Shown here: positions 1 to 7,302 of the stretch, one piece after another | Layout: the number at the start of each line of letters is the position of its first letter | How positions within the stretch are numbered: position 1 is the stretch's first letter | DNA from: Yinghuangia elevatio | Lineage (GTDB): Bacteria; Actinomycetota; Actinomycetes; Streptomycetales; Streptomycetaceae | NCBI RefSeq assembly: GCF_040649515.1 | Contig: NZ_JBEZFP010000072.1 | Coordinates: 1 to 45,709 of the forward strand | Length of the DNA stretch: 45,709 nucleotides | Direction: 5' to 3' | Notes under the pieces: generated by a model | The model's database searches: none | What the model was told of the DNA's origin: nothing | Seen by the model: the letters and a program-made list of their open reading frames with translations, nothing else | Position numbers and translations under genes: made by a program

Positions 1-138
1 CGCGCACCTGCCGCCGCGGGCCGACCGCCGCGCCGCCGACCGGGCAGGCCTGCCTCGGGCTCACGGCCCTCAGGCGGCCGTCCGCGGCGGCAGCGGGGTA
101 CGGCCGGGCCGACGCGTACCGCACGCCCCCCGCGCGTC

Positions 139-474
139 GTGCGGCCCACGCGGGGGTCGGCACCGTCCCCCGGCCAAATCTGGTTCGCGTCTGTTCCGTT
201 CGACGACGTGGCCGAGGCCAAGGACCGCCCGTGCCTCGTGGTCGGCACCGGCCCGCGCGGTGTCGACATCCTGAAGATCACCAGCCAGGACAAGTCGGGC
301 CGCCCGGGGTACATCCGCATGCCGGTCGCGGGCTGGGACAAGTCGGCGACCCACGACAGCTGGCTCGAACTGGACCGTCCCCGCCGGATAGCCCGCTCGG
401 CGTTCCGCCGCCCCCTCGGCATCTGCGACGAGGCCGTCTGGCGCCAGGTAAGCCGCCACCACAACGACCGCTAG
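139..474 (+). CDS. PemK/MazF-family toxin-like protein
   Basis: This 111-residue protein carries the PemK/MazF-like core: a GQIWFASVPF strand near residue 12, a KDRPCLVV strand, a KITSQDKS segment and a C-terminal VWRQVSRHH helix. The family are ribosome-dependent or free mRNA endoribonucleases, normally paired with an antitoxin. I see no antitoxin gene next to it. Streptomycetes carry many solitary copies of this form whose toxicity is unclear. The GTG at 139 is only the latest plausible start: the frame stays open to base 1 with Arg/Pro/Gly-rich codons, and relatives often have a disordered N-terminal extension, so the gene may begin outside the window. Family placement is fairly secure; activity is inferred. 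Confidence 0.7.
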   Translation: MRPTRGSAPSPGQIWFASVPFDDVAEAKDRPCLVVGTGPRGVDILKITSQDKSGRPGYIRMPVAGWDKSATHDSWLELDRPRRIARSAFRRPLGICDEAVWRQVSRHHNDR

Positions 475-493
475 CCGCCAGGCGTACGGCAGG

Positions 494-733
494 ATGGCAG
501 GCGTGATCGTGAAGTATCCCTGTGTGTGCTGCGGCCGGTTGACGATGCACGAACAGCCCGGGTCGCACGAGATCTGTCCGGTCTGCTTCTGGGAGGACGA
601 CGCGGTGCAACTGCGCTGGCCCAACCGCGCGGCGGGCGCGAACCGAACCGCACTGACCCAAGCCCAGCGGAACTTCCAGAACGTCGTCGGACTGCCCGTC
701 CCTGTCAGGGTTTCGCGGCGGCTAGGGCTATGA
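494..733 (+). CDS. CPCC-type cysteine-rich small protein
   Basis: This 79-residue protein has a YPCVCCG motif, then a HEICPVCFWEDD motif. The two paired-cysteine knuckles are typical of the CPCC domain family, a small predicted zinc-binding fold of unknown function. The following residues (RANR..ALTQAQRNF) also fit the family, where they form the helix after the knuckle. The last dozen residues (VPVRVSRRLGL) look unlike the usual acidic tail, and the gene runs 29 bp into the 3' end of the convergent serine hydrolase gene. The natural C-terminus may therefore have been lost or replaced at this junction. A GTG at 503 is an alternative start. Confidence 0.7.
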   Translation: MAGVIVKYPCVCCGRLTMHEQPGSHEICPVCFWEDDAVQLRWPNRAAGANRTALTQAQRNFQNVVGLPVPVRVSRRLGL

Positions 734-1967
734 GGTCCTGGGTGAGGTCGGCGTCTTGGTCCTCCAGGTCCCATTTGCCTTCCCGGATGGCGGTGTTGGT
801 GGCCCAGAAGACCATCGTGTGGTCGGACGGGCGGATCGCGAATCGGGCGAAGGACCAGTCGTTGCCGCCGTCGTGAGTGATCAGCGGGCCCTTGTCGGTC
901 GGGAACACGGTCAATCCGTAGCCGTACGAGCTGGGCAGGCCGTCGCCCTCGGGGACGTGCGGGGTGAACATCTTGGCCTTGGCCGCCCCGTTCAAAATCG
1001 TGTCCCCCTCCAGGGCGCGGTACCAGCGGAACATGTCACTCGCGGTCGACAGCAGGCCGCCGTTGCCGCGCAGGTTCCAGTACGGGCCGTCCGGCGCCCA
1101 CGGATGCTCGAACGGCCGCCCCTGGGAAGCACCTTGCTCGTCGTACTCGACGGCGACGTCGCCGCGGCCCGGATCGGGCAGCACGTAGCCGGTGCGGGTC
1201 ATGCCCGCGGGGCCGAAGAGGTTGCGGGCGAGGAAGTCGCCGTACGACATCCCGGACACCTTCTCGACGACGGCGGCAAGCACCGAATATCCGGTGTTGG
1301 AGTACGCGAACTCCTCGCCCGGTGCGGCCTCGAGCGGTGTGGCGAGGGCACGGCCCAGCATCGCGTCCCTGGACAAAGGCTCGTAGTCCTCGCCGATGCC
1401 TTCCGGGAGCCCCGAGGTGTGGGTGAGGAGCTGATGGATGGTGATCGCGCGCTTGTCGGCCGGAACCGCGCCCAGGTGGACGCCGATGCTGTCGGTGACC
1501 CGCAGCGCTCCGTTCATCTCCAGCTTCAGAACCGCCGCGGCGGTGAAGGACTTCGTGATCGAGCCGATGTCGTAGACGGTGTCGCAGCCCGCCGCCCGGC
1601 CCGCGGCCTCGTCGGAGCGGCCCAGTCCTTGGCAGCTCACCAACTCGCCGTTCCGCGCGGTGACCACGGAGCCACCGGCCCCCTCCGGCCAGTTCTCGCC
1701 AAGGAACTTCGCGACCGCATCGGCCTGTTCGGAGGACGGGAGAGGCATCGGGAGGGATGTGGTCCCGCCCGGCGACGGCGGTTGCGAGCCGCCGGACGCC
1801 GCAACCGAGGGCGCCCCCGTCGGAGTTCCGGTCGGAGTACCTGACGGCGAATCGGCGGTCTTGTCGTCCGTGCCGGAGCAGGCGGACAGTGCGACCGTCA
1901 GCGAAGCCACCGTGATTGCCACGTACTTGAGCGCACGCTGACGCGCTTCGTTCTTCATGTTCGGCAT
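705..1967 (-). CDS. Exported serine hydrolase, class C beta-lactamase/D-Ala-D-Ala carboxypeptidase family (lipoprotein)
   Basis: This 420-residue protein is a predicted lipoprotein: a basic N-terminus, a hydrophobic stretch and the lipobox LSAC with Cys30. A Ser/Thr/Pro/Gly-rich linker of about 45 residues follows. The catalytic domain has the S-x-x-K nucleophile motif (S136-I-T-K139), a YSNTGY motif around residue 220 that supplies the tyrosine, and a late HDGGN motif replacing KTG. These are marks of the Beta-lactamase (PF00144) family, which includes DD-peptidases, esterases and class C-like enzymes. The likely role is cleavage of peptides or esters outside the membrane; the substrate is not predictable. 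ATG at 1958 (residue 4) is an alternative start. Confidence 0.85.
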   Translation of the reverse strand: MPNMKNEARQRALKYVAITVASLTVALSACSGTDDKTADSPSGTPTGTPTGAPSVAASGGSQPPSPGGTTSLPMPLPSSEQADAVAKFLGENWPEGAGGSVVTARNGELVSCQGLGRSDEAAGRAAGCDTVYDIGSITKSFTAAAVLKLEMNGALRVTDSIGVHLGAVPADKRAITIHQLLTHTSGLPEGIGEDYEPLSRDAMLGRALATPLEAAPGEEFAYSNTGYSVLAAVVEKVSGMSYGDFLARNLFGPAGMTRTGYVLPDPGRGDVAVEYDEQGASQGRPFEHPWAPDGPYWNLRGNGGLLSTASDMFRWYRALEGDTILNGAAKAKMFTPHVPEGDGLPSSYGYGLTVFPTDKGPLITHDGGNDWSFARFAIRPSDHTMVFWATNTAIREGKWDLEDQDADLTQDLIALAAAKP

Positions 1968-2206
1968 GGGATCCCCGAGTTGCCGACGCGGCCTCTCCGC
2001 GTCCCCTCCGAAACGCTATGAAGATCGGACGCCGGGGTCGTCACGCATGCGAGCGAACCGCCCCCTCCCCGGTACGGGGGAGCCTCGCCCGGGCGACTCC
2101 CTGGCAAGGGGCACCGGCAGCACCCGGCCAGGGGATGCGGAAGCCCGTCCGGGACAAACCACGGGGTCTCCAGGCGGCACGCGGCAAGGTGCCCGGACAT
2201 GGTGAA

Positions 2207-2241
2207 GGCCCGCCTCGTGTGCGAGTGTTCCGAGGCGGGCC
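2207..2241 (-). terminator. Hairpin downstream of the DUF4287 gene
   Basis: An 11-bp perfect inverted repeat (GGCCCGCCTCG and its complement) encloses a 13-nt loop. Reading the minus strand it lies about 105 bp beyond the DUF4287 stop and is followed by two T residues. It is the likely transcription end for that gene. The rest of the 1968-2344 gap holds a 17-bp tandem duplication and no convincing ORF. Confidence 0.5.
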
Positions 2242-2294
2242 CGACACCGTCACCAAGGGCGCAGATTCCTTGGAGATGATGTCTGTGACTCTAT

Positions 2295-2328
2295 GCGGCC
2301 GCACTGACAACGCGGCCGCACTGACAAC
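2295..2328. repeat. Perfect 17-bp tandem duplication
   Basis: Two identical head-to-tail copies of GCGGCCGCACTGACAAC occupy 2295-2311 and 2312-2328, just beyond the stop of the DUF4287 gene. Each copy contains the 8-bp palindrome GCGGCCGC. The unit is not a multiple of three and lies outside any gene I accept. The exact identity suggests a recent duplication. Confidence 0.8.
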
Positions 2329-2344
2329 ACGGCTCGGCGGCGGG

Positions 2345-2557
2345 CTACTTGCCGCTGTCCTCGGCGAGGGTGTGGGCCACGAGGGCGTTGGCGTGACCGT
2401 GGCCGAGGCCGTGCTCGCTCTTGAGCCAGCCCACCAACTCCATGTGCTTGGTCAGCGGCGACGAGCGGATCAGGCCCTGCCACTCCGAAATGGGTCGGCC
2501 GTACTTCTTCTCGATCGAGGGAAAGTACGACGCGGGGCCCTTCACCGTCTCAGCCAT
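2345..2557 (-). CDS. DUF4287 domain protein
   Basis: This 70-residue protein matches the small DUF4287 fold: a SIEKKYGRPISEWQGLI helix pair and then a second half, HMELVGWLKSEHGLGHGHANALV, which is the most conserved part. No enzymatic role is known for this family. It often appears as a free-standing small protein or fused to DUF5655. A GAGAGGA ribosome binding site precedes the ATG. It is probably monocistronic and ends before the hairpin at 2207-2241. Confidence 0.8.
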   Translation of the reverse strand: MAETVKGPASYFPSIEKKYGRPISEWQGLIRSSPLTKHMELVGWLKSEHGLGHGHANALVAHTLAEDSGK

Positions 2558-2709
2558 GTCCGTGGTCCTCTCGGGTGCGGGTGCGGTCCGTCGCGCCCCG
2601 CCCTGTGCGGTGCGCCTGTCCCCTTATGACCGTCGTCGCCGTCGAAACTCATCGCTCACGCGAACGTGATCCGCACCACCCGGCACCTCCCCCGCCCCCA
2701 CGGCGTCCG

Positions 2710-3681
2710 TCATGCCACGCCGGCCGCGCGGAGGATGTCGGCGTCGGTCAGCGTCGCGGGGGCGAGGCGGTGGCGGGCGTGGTGGTTGGCGAGGCGCTGC
2801 ACCGCGGCGTTCACCGGGGTCGGCACGCCGTGGAGGCGGCCGAGGCGGGCGATCTCGCCGTTGAGGTAGTCGGCCTCGATGCCGCCGGTGCCGCGCAGCA
2901 GGCTCTGGTACGACGAGCCGCCGGCACGGTCGGCGCCGCGTACCGGGAGGTCGACGATGAAGCCGCGGCGCGGGGAGTCGCCCGGTTCGAGGAGGGGTTC
3001 GATGCCCGCGGCGGCGTAACAGGCGTCCGTCTCGCCGCGCAGATGGGTGGCGACGGGGCCGACGCGGACGCTCGGACCGCAGAGCGCCTCGGCGGCGTTG
3101 GCCAGGTTGTAGAGGAGCTTGCCGTACTTCCACCGCATGATGTCGTCGCGGGCTTCGGAGGGGAACGTGGCCGACGAGAGCGCCGCCGCGATCTTGCGCG
3201 CGGTGTCGTCGGAGCCGCTCGGGTAGCGGCCGAGGTCGAGCGTGCCGGCGACCGGGGTGGAGTGCAGCTGCACGATCCCGGGCTCGGTGTACAGGGCCGG
3301 GCACATGACGTTCATGCCGTACACGTTGTCGAACGACCGCAGGGCCATGTCCTCGTTGGCGACGCCGTTCTGCGCGCAGACCACCGGGGTCGACGCCGGA
3401 GCCGCCTCGGCGAGGTCGCGGAGCGCGGCGGGGGTGTCCTGCGTCTTCACGCTCAGGAGCACGACGTCTTCCGGCGCGAACGTGATCTCCTGCGGGTGCT
3501 CGGCCACCGGTACGTTCACCACCTGCTCGCCCTCGGGGTCCAGGATGCGGAGCCCCTTCCCGCGGATCGCCGCGGCGTGCGCCGACCGCGCGATGAGCAC
3601 CACGTCGTGGCCCGCCGCCGCCAGCCTGCCCCCGACCGCTCCGCCGATCGCCCCCGCGCCCAACACGATGAACCGCATCAA
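2710..3681 (-). CDS. 2-dehydropantoate 2-reductase (ketopantoate reductase) family protein
   Basis: This 323-residue protein begins with a Rossmann NADPH motif, MMRFIVLGAGAIGGAVGG, and an ARSAHAAAI strand end, as in PanE/ApbA. A KTQDTPAAL segment supplies the family's conserved lysine after strand 4, and CAQNGVANED matches the conserved QNG motif. The C-terminal helical domain has MRWKYGKLLYNLANA, corresponding to the family's KL..N segment. PanE reduces ketopantoate to pantoate in CoA synthesis. The surroundings are not pantothenate genes, so this may be a paralogue acting on another 2-oxo acid. Length is slightly above the usual 300 or so residues. No operon partner is evident. Confidence 0.85.
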   Translation of the reverse strand: MMRFIVLGAGAIGGAVGGRLAAAGHDVVLIARSAHAAAIRGKGLRILDPEGEQVVNVPVAEHPQEITFAPEDVVLLSVKTQDTPAALRDLAEAAPASTPVVCAQNGVANEDMALRSFDNVYGMNVMCPALYTEPGIVQLHSTPVAGTLDLGRYPSGSDDTARKIAAALSSATFPSEARDDIMRWKYGKLLYNLANAAEALCGPSVRVGPVATHLRGETDACYAAAGIEPLLEPGDSPRRGFIVDLPVRGADRAGGSSYQSLLRGTGGIEADYLNGEIARLGRLHGVPTPVNAAVQRLANHHARHRLAPATLTDADILRAAGVA

Positions 3682-3777
3682 CTGCCTCCCGCCGACCGAA
3701 GATCGCTTGCCGTCAGCGGCCCACGATAGAAGTTGACGGTCGTCGAGTGGGTCAAGGCCCGTGCCAGGGGCCCGGCG

Positions 3778-5979
3778 TCAGTGCGCGGGCGAGACGTGTA
3801 CGGGGAATCCGTTCAGCACCGCCGTGCCCGACAGGGGGTCGAGCCGTGAGCCGTCCAGCAGCTGGTTCACGTTGACCCCGGGGCGTTCCGCGGCGACCGA
3901 GAGCCGGGTGCCGGGGCGGTCGTGCCCCCACCCGTGCGGCAGGCTCACAACACCTGGGCGCATTCCCTCGGTGATCTCGACCTCGGCCTCCAACTCGCCG
4001 CCCTCCCCCTTGATCCGGGCCGCCGCGCCGCCGACGAGGCCGAGCCGTGCCGCGTCGTCCGGGTGGACCTGGAGGGTGCAGCGGTTGGAACCGCCGGTCA
4101 GCGCCGGGATGTTGTGCATCCAGCTGTTGTTGGAGCGCAGGTGGCGGCGGCCGACCAGCTGGAGTGTGTCGGCGGCCGGAACGGCGTCGAGCGCGGCGCG
4201 CAACCGGGGCATGTCGGCTTCGACGGGCGCGGGGAACAGCTCGATGCGCCCGCTGCGCGTCTTGAGGACGCCGGGCAGCCGCGGCTCCAGCGGGCCGAGG
4301 TCGATGCCGTGCGGAGCGGCGCGCAGGGCGTCCAGCGTGAGCCCGTACGAACCGAGGCGCAGCATCATGTCCAGGCGGCGTTCGGGCCCGGTGTCGCCGA
4401 TCAGCTCGGCGGTCACCTCCTTCGGGTCCCGTCCGTGTACGGGCGACTGCTCGTCCGCCACGGCCTTCGCGAGGGTCGTGGCGACGGCGAGGTCGTCGAC
4501 CGCCGAGGGCGGGGCGCCGTGCATGCCGGAGACGGCCAGGATCAGCCGGGCGTGGATCTCGCACTCGTCCATGCGGCCCGGACCGAGCGGGAGGACGGCC
4601 GGCGAGTACCGGGCCTGGTTCCGCACCGCGAACTGGTTGAACACGAAGTCGAAGTGCGGGCTCTGGGACGGCGGAGGCGGCGGCAGCACGACGTCCGCAT
4701 GGCGGGTGGTCTCGTTGAGGTACGGGTCGACCGACACCATGAAGTCGAGCGTGTCGAGCGCCGCGTCGAGGCGCCGTCCGTCGGGTGCGGACAGGACGGG
4801 GTTCGCGGCGATGGTGACGACCGCGCGGACGCGTCCTTCGCCCGGGGTCTCGATCTCCTCGGCGAGGGCGGTGAGCGGCAGTTCCCCCTTGGCCTCGGGG
4901 TGGCCGGACACCCGGCTGGCCCAGCGTCCGAGCGCAAACCCCTTGCCGGGTCCGGCCTTTCGAGGTGCCGGTGCGGTCGCCCCGTGCGGGAAGAGCGCGC
5001 CGCCGGGCCGGTCGAGGTTCCCGGTGAGCACGTTGAGGACGTCGACGAGCCAGTTCCCGAGCGTGCCGTATTCGACGGTCGAGGAGCCGACCCGCCCGTA
5101 CACGGCCGCGGTGGGCGCGGCGGCCAGCTCGCGGGCCGTGGCGCGGATGACGTCGGCGTCCAGGTCGCAGGCGACGGCAACCGTGTCGGGGGTGAACTCC
5201 TTGACGGCCTCCCGCAGTTCGGATACGCCGTCGACGTGCTCGGCAAGGTCTCCGAGCCTGACGAGGTCCTCGGCGAACAGGGTGTGCACGAGTGCCGCGA
5301 GGAACAGCGCGTCGGCGCCCGGCCGGATGGCGAGGTGCCGGTCGGCCAGGCGGGCGGTGCGGGTACGGCGGGGGTCGACGACGGTGAACGTTCCACCCCG
5401 CGCCTGCAGTGCCTTGAGCTTGCCCGGGAAATCGGGGGCCGTGCACAGGCTGCCGTTGGAGTCGAGTGGATTGGCCCCGAGCATCAGCAGGTGGTCGGTC
5501 CGGTCGAGGTCGGGCACCGGGATGGCGAACGGGTCGCCGAAGAGCAGCCCGCTGGACACGTGCTTCGGCATCTGGTCGACCGTGGACGCCGAGTAGTAGT
5601 TGCGCGTGCCGAGGGCGCGCAGCAGCAACGGCGGGTAGAGCGCCCCGGCGACGGTGTGCACGTTGGGGTTGCCGAGGATCAGGGCCACGGCGTTCTTCCC
5701 GTGTTCCTCGACCAGCGGCCGGACCCGGGCGGCGATGAGGTCGAAAGCCTCGTCCCAGGTCGCTTCGCGCAGAGCCCCGTTCTCGCGTACGAGGGGCCCG
5801 GTGAGCCGGTCCGGATCGCCGTCGACCTCGGGGAACGCGGCGCCCTTGGGGCAGATGAAGCCCCGGCTGAAGATGTCGTCCCGGTCGCCGCGGGCGGCCG
5901 TGACCCGTCCTGCGTCGATCGTGAGCGTCAGCCCGCAGGTTGCTTCGCACAACGGGCAGATGCGCAGGGCCTTCGACAT
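3778..5979 (-). CDS. Molybdopterin-dependent oxidoreductase
   Basis: This 733-residue protein starts MSKALRICPLCEATCG and has the N-terminal [4Fe-4S] motif C8-x2-C11-x3-C15-x27-C43, the last in GFICPKG. The molybdopterin oxidoreductase domain follows (WDEAFDLIAARV, NPNVHTVAGALY, STVDQMPKHV, VVDPRRTRTARLAD). The C-terminal molydopterin-dinucleotide-binding beta-barrel carries NNSWMHNIP and SLPHGWGH. This is the CISM/DMSO-reductase superfamily, and the lack of a Tat signal suggests a cytoplasmic enzyme. The closest types are formate-dehydrogenase-H-like or assimilatory reductases; the substrate is not predictable. An in-frame extension up to 6720 is rejected because it overlaps the divergently justified TetR gene and precedes the ferredoxin motif. 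Confidence 0.9.
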   Translation of the reverse strand: MSKALRICPLCEATCGLTLTIDAGRVTAARGDRDDIFSRGFICPKGAAFPEVDGDPDRLTGPLVRENGALREATWDEAFDLIAARVRPLVEEHGKNAVALILGNPNVHTVAGALYPPLLLRALGTRNYYSASTVDQMPKHVSSGLLFGDPFAIPVPDLDRTDHLLMLGANPLDSNGSLCTAPDFPGKLKALQARGGTFTVVDPRRTRTARLADRHLAIRPGADALFLAALVHTLFAEDLVRLGDLAEHVDGVSELREAVKEFTPDTVAVACDLDADVIRATARELAAAPTAAVYGRVGSSTVEYGTLGNWLVDVLNVLTGNLDRPGGALFPHGATAPAPRKAGPGKGFALGRWASRVSGHPEAKGELPLTALAEEIETPGEGRVRAVVTIAANPVLSAPDGRRLDAALDTLDFMVSVDPYLNETTRHADVVLPPPPPSQSPHFDFVFNQFAVRNQARYSPAVLPLGPGRMDECEIHARLILAVSGMHGAPPSAVDDLAVATTLAKAVADEQSPVHGRDPKEVTAELIGDTGPERRLDMMLRLGSYGLTLDALRAAPHGIDLGPLEPRLPGVLKTRSGRIELFPAPVEADMPRLRAALDAVPAADTLQLVGRRHLRSNNSWMHNIPALTGGSNRCTLQVHPDDAARLGLVGGAAARIKGEGGELEAEVEITEGMRPGVVSLPHGWGHDRPGTRLSVAAERPGVNVNQLLDGSRLDPLSGTAVLNGFPVHVSPAH

Positions 5980-6083
5980 GGCGATCTCCCAGGGGCGGGG
6001 CAATGGCGGTGGCTCACGGGCACCCGCGAGCATACCGACGGGTAGCCGGGCCTGACAGCTTTCGGTCCGCCGCCTGTGGCCCG

Positions 6084-6710
6084 TCACATCGGTGGAGTCA
6101 CGGGGTCGGTGCGCCAGCCGCGTTCGACGGACCGGCCGCACTGCGCGGGGTCGTCGCCGGCCGCGACGTACAGACCGGTCAGCATGGGGATCGCGTACGT
6201 CAGGGCGCCCTCCGGCAGCGGTCCGGCGGTGGCGAGCGAGGCGAGTCCGTGGCCGATCACCCAGCTCTGGGTTGCCAGTTCGAGCGGATCGACGTCGCCG
6301 CGGAACCGGCCGGAGTCTTTCGCCCGGCCGACGTTGCGTACGAGACTGTCCAGCGTGTCGTCGGCCGCCTGAGGGTCCTCGAGTTCGAAGTCCGCGTCGA
6401 ACATGACGCGGTAGAGGTCGGGCGCGTCCAACGCATTGGCCACGTACGCGGCCCCCTGCGCCGCCAGGTCCCGCACCGGATCCGCACTCGGTGCGACGGC
6501 GGCGAGCCGGGCCGCCAGGAGGGTGAACCCCTCCTGGCGCAGCGCGCTCCAGAGTCCGTCCATGCCGCCGAAGTAGGTGTAGACCGCCATCGTCGAGACG
6601 CCGGTGCCGGCCACGAGGGAACGGAGCGTCACCGGTTCGCGTGCCCGCAGCATCTGCGCCGCTCGCCGCAGGAGCAGGGCGCGTACCGCCGGGTCCTTGG
6701 TTCTTGCCAC
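6084..6710 (-). CDS. TetR-family transcriptional regulator
   Basis: Starting from GTG at 6710 (VARTKDP) this is a 208-residue TetR protein. The N-terminal helix-turn-helix is visible in EPVTLRSLVAGTGVSTMAVYTYFGGMDGLWSAL. The C-terminal ligand domain resembles the WHG type (YVANALDAPDLYRVMFDADFEL). An ATG at 6725 also lies in frame but falls inside the 6722-6738 palindrome, so the GTG is preferred. It is divergent from the RidA-like gene, with a perfect operator between them. The simplest reading is autorepression plus repression of the RidA-like gene. Confidence 0.85.
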   Translation of the reverse strand: MARTKDPAVRALLLRRAAQMLRAREPVTLRSLVAGTGVSTMAVYTYFGGMDGLWSALRQEGFTLLAARLAAVAPSADPVRDLAAQGAAYVANALDAPDLYRVMFDADFELEDPQAADDTLDSLVRNVGRAKDSGRFRGDVDPLELATQSWVIGHGLASLATAGPLPEGALTYAIPMLTGLYVAAGDDPAQCGRSVERGWRTDPVTPPM

Positions 6711-6721
6711 GGCACCACAAT

Positions 6722-6738
6722 ACATAGCACTGCTATGT
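6722..6738. promoter_or_regulatory. TetR operator between tetR and the RidA-like gene
   Basis: A perfect 8-bp inverted repeat, ACATAGCA and TGCTATGT, is separated by one base. It sits between the divergent TetR gene and the RidA-like gene. It is conspicuously AT-rich compared with its surroundings and overlaps the likely -10 elements in both directions (TATGTA on minus, TATGTT on plus). Size and position are typical of a TetR-dimer site. Confidence 0.75.
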
Positions 6739-6773
6739 TATTCCGAAGCACACCGACAGCCAGGAGGACCGAC

Positions 6774-7181
6774 ATGGCCGTGCAGCTCATGAACCCGGAC
6801 GGTCTGCCCAAGCCCGAGGTCTACCGCCAGCTCTCCGTCGCGACCGGGTCCCGCCTCGTCTTCCTCGCCGGGCAGGTCGCCCGCGACGCCGACGGCGGGA
6901 AGGTGGGCGAGGGCGACCTCGCCGCGCAGGTGGAGCAGGTGTACCTCAACATCGCCACCGCCCTCGCGGCCGTGGGCGGGTCGTTCGACGACGTGGCCAA
7001 GCTGGCCGCGTACGTCGTCGACTGGACTCCCGACAAGATGCCGCAGCTCGGCGAGGGCGTCGGGCGCGCGGCCGCCAAACTCGGCGTCGACCCGACCAAG
7101 CCCGTCACGCTCATCGGCGTCGCCGCCCTGGCGGAACCGGACCTGCTGGTGGAGATCGAGGCCACCGCCGTCCTGGACTGA
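6774..7181 (+). CDS. RidA/YjgF/YER057c-family protein
   Basis: This 135-residue protein matches the Rid family in length and layout: GSRLVFLAGQVARDADG near the start, QVEQVYLNIATALAAVGGSFDDVAKLAAYVVDW in the middle, and PVTLIGVAALAEPDLLVEIEATAV at the end. Canonical RidA deaminates reactive enamine/imine intermediates. The conserved catalytic arginine of RidA (in the R-P-A-R segment) is replaced here by KPVTLIG, so this belongs to a Rid subfamily that may lack imine deaminase activity. An AGGAGG ribosome binding site lies at 6762-6767. It is likely repressed by the adjacent TetR protein. Confidence 0.85.
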   Translation: MAVQLMNPDGLPKPEVYRQLSVATGSRLVFLAGQVARDADGGKVGEGDLAAQVEQVYLNIATALAAVGGSFDDVAKLAAYVVDWTPDKMPQLGEGVGRAAAKLGVDPTKPVTLIGVAALAEPDLLVEIEATAVLD

Positions 7182-7193
7182 CGACTCGCGCTC

Positions 7194-7212
7194 GGGGCCG
7201 GCACCCGGCCCC
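7194..7212 (+). terminator. Hairpin after the RidA-like gene
   Basis: A 7-bp GC stem (GGGGCCG/CGGCCCC) with a 5-nt loop lies 12 bp beyond the stop codon. There is no U-tract, which is usual for GC-rich actinomycete terminators. Confidence 0.5.
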
Positions 7213-7302
7213 TGACGCCCGACCCTGACGCCTTGAGGCGCCGGGGCGCGGCCCGGAGGGGCGGGGCTGTCGGTCGCATCACCTGCGAGGTAGCTTCGCG
7301 GG

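Noticed and set aside
756..1844. Long plus-strand open frame opposite the serine hydrolase
   Set aside because: Its protein has no recognisable motifs and is an artefact of GC3 bias opposite a real gene.
3922..6045. 707-codon open frame opposite the molybdopterin oxidoreductase
   Set aside because: Val/Gly/Arg/His-rich composition typical of antisense frames in GC-rich DNA; the minus-strand protein has clear motifs.
5980..6720. N-terminal extension of the molybdopterin oxidoreductase to 980 residues
   Set aside because: The extension reads antisense-shadow sequence of the TetR gene in another frame, and homologues begin just before the CPLCEATCG motif.
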